This document shows, piece by piece, positions 9,973-20,636 of a stretch of 22,019 bases of DNA. A program made the position numbers and the translations under genes. The notes beneath the pieces are model-generated. The model was not told the origin of the DNA. It did no database searches and saw nothing but the letters and a program-made list of their open reading frames with translations. Positions within the stretch are counted from its first letter, which is position 1; each line of letters opens with the position of its first letter. This stretch comes from Hypsibius dujardini (lineage: Eukaryota; Tardigrada; Eutardigrada; Parachela; Hypsibiidae): contig LRSR01010028.1 in the NCBI GenBank assembly GCA_001579985.1, positions 1-22,019 on the forward strand. Reading direction: 5' to 3'.

Positions 9973-10691
9973 TATAGAGATGGACAAGCAGACAGACCGA
10001 GACGGATAAACAGACGGACAGACAAAGACAACTCAGGAACACCTACAAAAGGGAGAAACGTATTACAATGGGCATTCACACAGCCAGACATACGGTGAAC
10101 AAAGTTTTTGACAAGAAGCTGAAAAAAGCTAGACAATATGTTCCTTTCGTTTGCGGTAGGTGAGGTTAAGGAGCATGCGTCTATGGTGGATGATGACATC
10201 GGGGACGTCTGCATCGATCCGTCTAAACAGCCCATGCGTTTTGGTAAATCAAAGAAGATTTTTCTAATTTTTCCAATTTATTTCCTAATTACGTTTGGGG
10301 GTTCGCTATCAGATTTTCGCCCCCTGCCCTGTAGAACAGGACGAACGAGACTTGCCTTCGTTTGTGGAAGTGGTGGTGGTTGCGGCGGTGTGGATTCTAT
10401 ACCCTGACAATGTCCTCAATTGTAGGGTATAAAATCCACCACCACTGCGTCAGGCGCCACGGGAGCTCGCTCATTGCCGCTCACGAAGTGAAGGGCCACT
10501 ACACCGACACGGGCATTTATTTGGCGTACGACGTCCTGCAGAAGATTCTTGCCGAACGGCAGCGTCCCACCGTCGAGAGTGTGGGCGGCCATACGACATC
10601 TGCTGCCGATCAGAGTCGACAGATCCTAACGGTGTCACAGCCGCCCGTAACACCTTTTAATAATGCCGTCGATAAAAATGAGACCGAGTAA
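9421..10691 (+). CDS. Unrecognised Met-Gly, Cys-rich small protein, isoform A (upstream last exon)
   Basis: Exons 9421-9565, 9656-9772, 10160-10243 and 10426-10691 (TAA) give 203 residues. All three introns are phase 1 with good GT-AG borders. I do not recognise the family. The product starts MGAVCSCACGY: Gly2 followed by Cys5, Cys7 and Cys9, a layout typical of N-myristoylated plus palmitoylated membrane proteins (inference). There is no membrane segment. The middle is acidic (VDDDIGDVC). The isoform-A tail is His-rich (KIHHHCVRRHG), then has GHYTDTGIYLAYDVLQKIL and a polar end. The 3' splice site of the last exon lies in a hairpin (10390-10439). A second possible last exon at 10975-11180 has the same phase. 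Confidence 0.65.
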
Positions 10692-11180
10692 AATTCAGTA
10701 AATTCAGTAATTCAGGCCATCTGTTTATAAAAACATATACATATAATTTAGTTACTAGTTTTTTATTTTAAAAAATTGTCTATTTTATATTGAATTACAT
10801 ATATCCGTATATTTAGTTTTATTTTACGTACTAATATACACACACGCATGGGCCGTGTACACGTTGTGAGACGGATCGATGACGACGGATTCCGGGTAAT
10901 GTGCCTTGGGTATACATGCGTAGATATCGTGCAGTTTTTGTTCGGATTGAGAGGGTGTCTCTCTGTTTTTGAAGCTAACAACAACGCCCTCAACAATGCC
11001 ATTGTGAACGCCCAAATCCGAAAGTCCCTGCAGGCGCAGAACCAGGCGCAGGGCCCGGCCAGCCGCTTCTCCATGCCCGTCAACAACACCTTCCGCAAAT
11101 CCACGTCCACCGGAGGCCAACGAATGTCGGAAGACTTCCAGAGTACCTCCGCGACGCATCGAGATTTAGCCACTGAATAG
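9421..11180 (+). CDS. Same gene, isoform B (downstream alternative last exon 10975-11180)
   Basis: Exons 9421-9565, 9656-9772 and 10160-10243 are shared, then 10975-11180 (TAG), giving 183 residues. The acceptor TTTTTGAAG before 10975 restores the same phase 1, making Ala from the split codon. The tail is Asn/Gln/Ser-rich: ANNNALNNAIVNAQIRKSL, then RFSMPVNNTFRKS, and ends THRDLATE. No convincing phase-1 donor exists within 10426-10691, so I infer that the two exons are alternatives rather than consecutive. It could instead be a separate single-exon gene with an ATG at 10848, but the sequence from 10848 to 10970 looks non-coding. Confidence 0.5.
9852..10024. repeat. CAGA (GACA) microsatellite
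   Basis: An almost pure GACA run at about 9852-9892 is followed by interrupted units to 10024, within the 9773-10159 intron of the unrecognised gene. Confidence 0.94.
10390..10439 (+). promoter_or_regulatory. RNA hairpin overlapping the 3' splice site of exon 10426
   Basis: Bases 10390-10405 pair with 10424-10439: 16 positions with one mismatch, core GGATTCTATACCCT against AGGGTATAAAATCC. Inside this, ACAAT (10407-10411) pairs with ATTGT (10419-10423) around a 7-base loop. The acceptor AG (10424-10425) and the first bases of the exon are in the stem. Such a fold could hide the splice site and favour the downstream last exon; that consequence is inference. Confidence 0.6.
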
Positions 11181-11392
11181 ACGGGAATTTTCAAAGCGGG
11201 AAAACATTTATACGAAACGGGAAAAATTACTGTTCTGCAGTAGTACAACTCTTGACTATTATCTGTCTGCTTAAAACATCGTTTGTTGACTGTGAATCTC
11301 ACGAAATGGCAGGCGGGGAGATAGATAAACGACTTGACCGTCAGACGCCCACAGTAAACAGGCAGACAGACACTCAAGACAGCCGGCCAGAC

Positions 11393-11441
<49 letters not shown>

Positions 11442-11823
11442 CCGACAAACAGATAGATGGACAAAAAGATAGACAAACAGACAGACAGACAGATAGGATA
11501 AAACGAATGCTACCGTTTCAGCCAGAGCAATCGTGTCAACTCATCCCGAGGTAACCCTGTTAGTCTTTCTGAGTGGTCAATTCATTCCAATTATTCAGTA
11601 ACATAAAGCATTAAGCTCGGCCAATAACAACCCAAAACAAGACAACATGAAAAAAGATCAATAAAAGTAGGAAGAGCGACACGGCATGACACGAATAAAT
11701 GAATTAACAACTTGGCGAGATCGTCGGTTCATGAAAACATCTTAAGCCCACCTGAGCCTGTGTGAATAACATCTAACAGATTGCGAGAAGAAAACTTAGA
11801 ACGGCGAACAGCCTAAGCACTCC
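11181..11823. other. Convergent intergenic region with CAGA/CAGG microsatellite
   Basis: It separates the converging unrecognised + strand gene and YY1 on the - strand. It holds a repeat block (about 11340-11490) including an (AGGC)n run at 11394-11442. AATAAA hexamers occur on the + strand near 11659 and 11694. No coding exon is seen. Confidence 0.6.
11340..11490. repeat. CAGA/AGGC microsatellite
   Basis: Degenerate CAGA units flank about 12 copies of AGGC (11394-11442), followed by CAGA units to about 11490. Confidence 0.93.
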
Positions 11824-14153
<2,330 letters not shown>

Positions 14154-15435
14154 GTTTCGGTGTGCTTGTCCACTAAATTATACGGTCAGGGAGGAGTCGG
14201 CTTGAAAGAGAATAATTGTGGCAATATTACTCAATAGAAAATAAGTAGTTCGCAGCGAAAAAAAAGTTCGCACAGCGCCAGGACGCTAAACTGGAACGCA
14301 GAGAGGCAAAATAACGAACCGAAGCGGCGAAAAGTTAACCGTTCACTGCGTAACAACGTAGCTAGTCAGGCTAAATATCGCCGTTGCACTGCTAAATGTG
14401 TGAGCGGTCTGTGCTCTGTGGTCTATCACTGTAACAGAACATTACATTACATTATAGCATTAGATTGCATTACAAAGCATTACGGAACCGAGAGCAGCTG
14501 ATCGGCCCAATACATTCGGACTGTACACATTTGGCAAAAACCTTGCGCTAACCGAGTTAAGCCACTACACTCGTTTGACGCATGTTGTAATAATAGCCGC
14601 GAGGTAAAGTGCTTAATTCGGTCAGGCAAGGTTTTTGCTACGTGTGTATGCATCTTTTAGGTGTTAAATTCTCTTTCGAGAGAGGTGGTTCTCATTTTCT
14701 GAATTGTTGTCCGCAGATTTGGCTCGCCATGATATGAGATGAAGGAAGCCGTAATGAGGAAAAATTTGCTCGCACTGTACATGTATAGTGTTCTTTAAAT
14801 GACTATGTTATATTATAATTTAATTTAACAGCAGCACATGATCAAAGTCTGATTTAAAATTAAATTGATTCAAAATTATAAAAAAGTTGTAAATTGTAAT
14901 GATCACAGATGATAAAACATGGTTCTATAGCTACGTAATTTAAATTTAATTAAAAATTAACACGAGACCTGCCATATCTAATTTTAAATTAGCTTAAAAT
15001 TATTTTATTTTTTATAATTTTATTTTATTTTTTATAATTTAATTCAATTTTTTTTTTGTAATTTAATTAAATTAAAAATAAAAATCATATTTGTGCCCAT
15101 TTCAGATAACTAATTAGATTGCTAGTAATTAGTAATTAGTAACGATAAATAGTACCATATTGTACATCGTAGTATGAGATACCCTTGCAGCTGTCGTGGT
15201 TATTTGGAACTCCGCGTAATCTTGCAGTTCAATGTCTCACAGTGTGACATATATCACGAAGTTGTTTTTTCCTCCCGATTTGAGCTTACTTATACCGATT
15301 GATATACTGAGTGTATTGTTTTCCGTTAAAAACACACTAAAAATAGACGAACGAGTCAAACGAGACATCCCCCAGTTTGCTTACGCAGACGCTAGCTGCG
15401 GCAGCTGATCGCTATGTGTGATGAAAATATGCTAA
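14154..15435. other. YY1 upstream region and AT-rich spacer
   Basis: The first part (14154-14520) would include the YY1 5' UTR and promoter; a GCATTA-type repeat lies near 14440-14485. A palindromic element copy sits at 14525-14649. About 14780-15140 is AT-rich low-complexity sequence built from TTTTATAATTT and AATTTAATT-like words. No gene is seen. Confidence 0.6.
14525..14649. mobile_element. Palindromic MITE-like element, copy 2
   Basis: It begins GGCAAAAACCTTGCGC (14533) and ends CAAGGTTTTTGC (14639) followed by ACGTGTGTAT. Arms of about 30-40 bases are inverted-complementary with mismatches. It is nearly identical to copy 1 (2172-2300) in both arms, with a diverged centre. It lies about 380 bp upstream of the YY1 start codon. 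Confidence 0.75.
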
Positions 15436-16011
15436 TTAAAATTCCTTGTATCCTTGGGTCAGACAGTAGTAGTGGTAGAAAGCCGCCACTATTCCGAGGA
15501 GCTGGAAAAAGAATTATGCAAATAATCAGCGGATGTCCTATGATGAAGGTAAGTTCCAAGAGCTTACGTCGATAATACCGATGCCAACTGCGACCCCAAT
15601 AATGGTACCGGAATTGTTGTAGATCCAGCTGGTTATTTTCTCCGTGCACCCCTAAGAATGAATAAGAAGAAACAAAACTAATTACGTTTTCTGCCATACG
15701 ACGGAAAACGCGCTTTTCAGTATTTAACAGAAAACAGTGAAACCCCATTTTAAATTGCGCTTTATGGGTATTGCACATTACTGTACAATAAGGCGACGTG
15801 AAACTTACAACGTTCATGTAGGAGTTTTCCGGTGTGCGTTGCTGTGCGCATGCAGGATCCGCCAGAGTTAGCTGGCGAAGGTTCGACAGTTTGCAGCAGT
15901 AGACTGGGGGAACACCGTGGGATTTGGTCCAGTAGGGAGACCCCATGAAGTCCTTGTACCCGTTTTCGGCCCCGCAGCAACCGATCTATGCAGACATATA
16001 ATACGTGGTTA

Positions 16012-16059
<48 letters not shown>

Positions 16060-17397
16060 GACTGTGTGTCCGTGCGTCTGTCTGTGTGTCTGTGTGTCTG
16101 TGTGTCTGTGTGTCTGTCTGCCTGCCTGCCTATTTGTATGTTTTTCGGTCTATCCACCCGTTTGTCTGTCTGTCCATCATACGTCACTCACCCAGGTCTG
16201 GATTGTGTTGATCAGGACCGTGGACGTGGCCGTGTTGTTGTTGTACCGCTGATGTGGCTTGACTACAATTTGATTCTCCGAACTGATCGTGGTGTCGATA
16301 AAATCGTAGAACGGGAGGGCGGCGTTGAAGTCGGTTGTGTACTCGCTGACAATCTTGTTCTCATCCACCGCCCAGGCAATGCCCGCGCCCAGTTCCAGCA
16401 GCACAATTATGATCATCAGAACTGCGTACTATATTGACAGATTATTTACACACATTTACGATACGTTCCACTGAACTGGCATGAACAAAGGCCGAATGGA
16501 GGAAACAAATGTGGCCTGTTCCCGTTATGTGTTCCCGTATGTTCGCACCAAGGGGTGCCTTGTTGTTCGCTCACCGTGATCAGGAGTGTCGTGGAACCCT
16601 TATAGGCCGCCCAGATGCCGAGGAACCCGATCAGCAGCGCGAAGACCCCCGAGGTGATGAGGACGTTCGCGACGGTCTGGAAGCGACTGACGCCAATATT
16701 GTTAATGGTCGTGGACGCCTGCAGGCTGCCCATCCCGGAGGGATCGATGTCGGGATTGACGGCGGTCGCCATGCTGGAGACATCAGTCTATGGAACATAT
16801 ACTGTACTGTCTCGATCATTTGGTGCCGCGTTTTAGATCCGCCGTATATTATGACTGCAGGGAAGCACAGTGTGTGCAGTCATAATGTACGGGTGTGGGT
16901 CTAAAAAGCAGCACCAAATGATCGAGACAGTACAGTGTACAGAGATACCGTATGCAGGCTTCGTTGTTTCGCCCGTCAATTTCACCCAGGAGCTTTACAA
17001 AAATTACTTAAAAAAACTTACAAAATCTTTACAAAAAAACTTACGCTCATCCATATTCCGACGCCCAAGGTGACGCACGCCAGAACGATGATTACGAGAT
17101 TGACGAAGTACAACGTGTACCTATATACAGTATATGACATATGTTTATTTTTTGGAGGACATTCGAGAAAAATATTTAAAAAAATAAAAAACTTCGAATA
17201 ATTTCAATTCTTGAAATTATAAATTTTAATTTAACGAAACAAATTTCGAATTGAAAATGATCAAATGCAATGAACATTTGGTGGAGCAATTGCCGGTACA
17301 GTGCCTTGAAAGTTCTCTGTCTGGGAGAAAGTGGGATCTTATATATGTCAGGACTATATGGGTCTTACTTTGCACAGCGAGGTCCTCCATATTCCAT
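15436..17397 (-). CDS. Tetraspanin 1 of tandem pair
   Basis: On the - strand the exons are 17397-17369, 17120-17045, 16787-16575, 16428-16192, 15985-15809, 15651-15568 and 15501-15436 (TAA), giving 293 residues. Four membrane segments lie at about 12-33, 74-97, 103-127 and 255-280. The large extracellular loop (about 128-252) has the CCG signature (188-190), a PVYCC (212-216), Cys231 and Cys246, six cysteines in all, and an N-N-T glycosylation sequon before CCG. Cys8 near the first membrane segment is a likely palmitoylation site. Tetraspanins organise membrane protein microdomains (family knowledge). The small first loop (about 36-73) is long. ATG 17397 is chosen because it is conserved with the neighbouring paralogue (MExGGPRCAKYTLY); an in-frame ATG two codons earlier (17403) also exists. 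No orthologue name is assigned. Confidence 0.93.
16012..16180. repeat. TCTG / TGTGTC microsatellite in tetraspanin 1 intron 4
   Basis: TGTC units (16013-16060) grade into TGTGTGTC units (to about 16122) and degenerate TCTG, within intron 15986-16191. The paralogous intron of tetraspanin 2 carries a similar array in the same orientation. Confidence 0.94.
16796..16941. mobile_element. Long fold-back (hairpin) element in tetraspanin 1 intron 2
   Basis: The left arm (about 16796-16859) and right arm (about 16875-16941) are inverted-complementary. The outer 26 bases, CTGTACTGTCTCGATCATTT and onward, are almost perfect; the middle is imperfect; the inner ATGACTGCA/TGCAGTCAT is perfect around a 15-base loop (16860-16874). 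It ends about 9 bases from the exon at 16787, so its stem covers the 3' splice region of the intron. It could be a fold-back transposable element or a structured intronic RNA. Confidence 0.75.
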
Positions 17398-18347
17398 CAC
17401 CATTTTCTGGCCGGTTAACGGTGAAGGACCGATGTTTTTCCGAACGTATACACAGCTGCTTGATACGGGAGCAAGCCCGAAAATTCCTTTCGAGGCGGCA
17501 AAACACAGAATGAGTGCGCCTTTTCGGTGTAAAAAACCGTTTATGGTTCCGTGCGTTTTTTTTGACAACTTACAACAGCGCGCCTATGGTAGACGACGTC
17601 GTCTGTGCGATGGAACAGAACGGGGAAACGTGGGGAAATTCGCGTAACTCTGGGCTATGTTTGAAGGTAGTTAGAGTGTACATATGTCTGTGGCTGTGGT
17701 AGCGATCAAAATGGCCGCAAGCCAGCGAGGCCGCCACTACTACGCTGCATTCACGCGGTGCAAGGAGATCTTGCCGGTATGTGGGGGAGAGTCATTTTCG
17801 ATAATTGCCGAGAAGAAGAAAGACCGTTAAAAAACGGTATTTGTATCCTGCGGGCGGGCTTTGGAATCTTGTCTACACAATATTGCTGACAGGCATTGCG
17901 GCCTTCATTTCGGTCTCACAATTGCAGTCGCGTTACTCGTACAAAGTTTTTTTTGCCGAATACCACGTCTCTGTGTCTGTGTCTGTGTCTGTGTCTGTGT
18001 CTGGGTCTGTGTCTGTGTCTGGGTCTGGGTCTGTGTCTGTGTCTGTGTCTGTGTCTGTGTCTGTGTCTGTGTCTGTGTCTGTGTCTGTGTCTGGTGTTTC
18101 TTCTGTATCTGCTTCTGTTCGGGTTTGCGGTTTTGGCTGCATATAAATATTATTTACTGTTTCGTAAGTTTTTCAGTTTTGGTCCCAAAATTAAACACCG
18201 TAGTCCAAGGCCATTGCCAATACATATCATATAGAAAAGGTTCAGGAATAAACAGCTCCAAAAAAGTCGCAAAAACAGCCACACACACAAGGTTAACAAA
18301 ACTGGATCTCGATCAGCGGATCGCGCTGTCGAAAGCGAACCGCGCTA
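17398..18347. other. Spacer between the two tetraspanins, with hexanucleotide repeat
   Basis: It would contain the promoter and 5' UTR of tetraspanin 1 and the 3' UTR of tetraspanin 2. A (TGTGTC)n array lies at about 17969-18093. Open frames here, such as 17270-17647 and the frames through the repeat, have no family resemblance. No gene is supported. Confidence 0.6.
17969..18093. repeat. TGTGTC hexanucleotide array
   Basis: About 21 copies of TGTGTC with a few GGGTC substitutions. Because 6 is a multiple of 3, every frame stays open and yields dipeptide-repeat artefacts. Confidence 0.96.
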
Positions 18348-20636
18348 CTACGTTAGAAGCCTTTCTTTATATTGCCGACTCAGGCAGCGATAGTCATAAA
18401 TAGCAGCCACGATTCCCAGTATCTGAAACGTCAACGGGATCGGATGCGGTCACTGGCCGTTATCTTCCTGTTGGACTGACAGCACAAAACAAATCAGAAG
18501 AGCGAACTTACATTGATAATACCGATCCCGATTGCGCTGCCTGCGATGGTTCCCGCATTGTGATACACCCATGCTGTCACCTTCTCCGTGCATCCCTAAA
18601 CAAAAAAACCGCGCAATTTCCTTTTCTTTGAAACAGTAATGTGGAGCAAGCCTGCCTTCCGGCCCAATTTGACAAATATTGGTAGACCGGAGAAATTCAA
18701 TTTCGACTGAGGATGCAAAGTGAATTACTAGTACTAACCACGTTCATATACGAATTATCTGCAGTTCGATTGTGTCCGCAGTCGGGATCCTTTAAACTTA
18801 GTTGTCGCGTGTTGGTCAGCTTGCAGCAGAAAACAGGCGCCATATGGTGCGACTTGCTCCAGTAAAGCGGAGAACGAGCAAAATCCTGGTACCCATTCTC
18901 GGATCCACAACATCCGACCTATTGTGATATTCGAATGAGTACATGATCTGTTTGTCCGCAGAAGATACAGGTCGCGGTTTCTCGATATGAACACGGTCAA
19001 TGCATGTCTTTCCATCTATTGTTCTGCTTGCCGATTCTCTGTCTGCCCATCAGCCTGTCTGTTCATCTGTCCATATTTCTGTCTGTCTGTCTGTCTGCTC
19101 TCTGTGTGTCTGTGTGTCTGTGTGTCTGTCTGTCTGTCTGTGTGTCTGTGTGTCTGTGTGTCTGTGTGTCTGTGTGTCTGTGTGTCTGTCTATCTATCTA
19201 TCTGTTTTTGTTTGTATGTCTGTCAAAACATTTTTAGTTACCCATGTCTGGATGACGTTGATCAAGACCGTGGACGAAGCAGTTGCGTTGCTTTGCAGCT
19301 GCCTTGGCGACACGGCGATGTGTTTGTTCGAATCGACCGCGGTGGCGACAAAATCATAATACGGCAGCGCGGCATTGAACTGGTTCGTGAATCCGGTCAG
19401 GAGTTTGGGCTTGTACACTGACCAGGCAATGCCGGCGCTCACTTCCATTAGGACAATTATGATCAACACGATCGTGTACTGTTAAACAGCCAAATTAACA
19501 TTTTTAGCATGCACACTGTACCGCACCTAGAACGCTGAACCTGAGAGTGAGAACCTTGTAATGTAAATGTTGAAGGTCTCGAATTTCCTTACAGTTATTA
19601 GGAGGAATCGGGACTCCCTGTAAGCGGCCCATATCCCTAGGAATCCAATCAGGAGGGCAAAGACGCCGGATATGGTTAAGACATTCGCGACGGATTGAAC
19701 TTTCGTCACACCGTTCTGGAGGATGTCCTCCACCGATGCGATGGATTCCCCTCGGGGATCGATGTTGGCATTCACGGCAGTTACCATTCCGGACACATCG
19801 GTCTGCAAAAAGGTGTCGATGAGATACTACACGCGTTAATGTACTGTATTTCTTCGATAGATAGCGACAGCGCAAGGGTCACGTGACGTAATGGTTGCCC
19901 GTTGTTCACGTAAAGCTGTGTGTACGACTGTCATGGCATGCGAAGTACAGGCAGGGCACAGATACAGGCAGGGCACAGGTACAGGCAGGGCACAGGTACA
20001 GGCAGGGCACAGGTACAGGCAGGGCACAGGTACAGACAGGGCACAGGTACAGACAGGGCACAGGGACAGACAGGGCACAGGTACAGGCAGGGCACAGGTA
20101 CAGGCAGGGCACAGGTACAGGCAGGGCACAGGTACAGGCAGGGCATAGGTACAGGCATAGGGCACACGCTGAAGAGTAAGGGGGACCGATTTAACTTCCC
20201 ACAGCTCGTGCTCTGTCGCTATCTATCGAGGAAATAAAATACGGGCCTACATACACTCATCCAAATGCCCACAGCCAGAGTGACCAATGCCAGGACAATG
20301 ATGAGGATATTGACGATGTACAGGGTGTACCTGGATATTAAGAATGTATCAGTTACAGTCATTTTAATTATTTGGTACGTAGTAACGAAATCGATTACTC
20401 TTGTGGGAATTACATCAGTTAATTAACTCAACTCTTTTTATTCTTCTCAAATAAATTGTTAGAGACCCAAACTATTAGTTTAGTGTATTTTTTCTCTCAA
20501 AGCTAAAAAACTGAAACTAAAAAAATAATTGCTGAAATTTAAAATTCAGTTTTAGTTTGGTTTTTTGAAATTCAGTTACAGTAATTTTGCCATCTCTGCT
20601 TCCTTACTTGGCACAACGGGGTCCTCCAATCTCCAT
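18348..20636 (-). CDS. Tetraspanin 2 of tandem pair
   Basis: On the - strand the exons are 20636-20608, 20330-20255, 19802-19593, 19478-19242, 18918-18739, 18595-18512 and 18422-18348 (TAG), giving 296 residues. All six intron positions and phases equal those of tetraspanin 1, and exons 1, 2, 4 and 6 have identical lengths. Conserved blocks include SGVFALLIGFLGIWAAY (second membrane segment), FNAALP.YDF, STVLIN.IQTW, GCCG.ENGY and NSYMNVGCTEK. The large loop has CCG, PVFCC, one Cys and GC, six cysteines in all, and an N-A-T sequon matching the sequon of tetraspanin 1. The first extracellular loop is one residue shorter, the large loop one residue longer, and the C-terminal tail ends KERLLT. 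Role as membrane microdomain organiser is family knowledge; ligand unknown. Confidence 0.93.
19040..19225. repeat. TGTC / TGTGTC microsatellite in tetraspanin 2 intron 4
   Basis: TCTG units with long TGTGTGTC stretches (about 19100-19190) and a TCTA run (19189-19203) lie in intron 18919-19241, homologous in position to the array at 16012-16180. Confidence 0.93.
19847..20236. mobile_element. Terminal-inverted-repeat element with internal minisatellite, tetraspanin 2 intron 2
   Basis: The 28-base left arm 19847-19874 (TATTTCTTCGATAGATAGCG and onward) matches the reverse complement of 20209-20236 with two mismatches. The arms enclose about 334 bases, mostly a 17-bp minisatellite. No transposase frame or clear target-site duplication is seen. 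The intron (19803-20254) is almost entirely this structure. Confidence 0.65.
19947..20158. repeat. 17-bp minisatellite
   Basis: About 12 copies of ACAGGCAGGGCACAGGT with few variants (ACAGACAGG and ACAGATAC). The unit is not a multiple of 3 yet has no stop in any frame, so it opens several overlapping artefactual frames on both strands. There are no unique spacers, so it is not a CRISPR array. Confidence 0.96.

Noticed and set aside
10848-11180. Stand-alone 110-residue gene starting MGRVHVV
   Set aside because: Only the part after 10974 looks coding, and it has an acceptor in the phase of the upstream gene; treated as an alternative last exon.
16509-16904. 131-residue + strand open frame
   Set aside because: It is antisense to the tetraspanin 1 exon with membrane segment 2, whose - strand frame has clear family identity.
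17805-18403. Long frames of Val-Ser or Cys-Val dipeptides
   Set aside because: They are translations of the TGTGTC hexanucleotide array between the tetraspanins.
19891-20179. Overlapping open frames on both strands and a CRISPR-like look
   Set aside because: It is a 17-bp direct tandem repeat without unique spacers, in an intron of an animal gene; frames are open only because the unit lacks stops.
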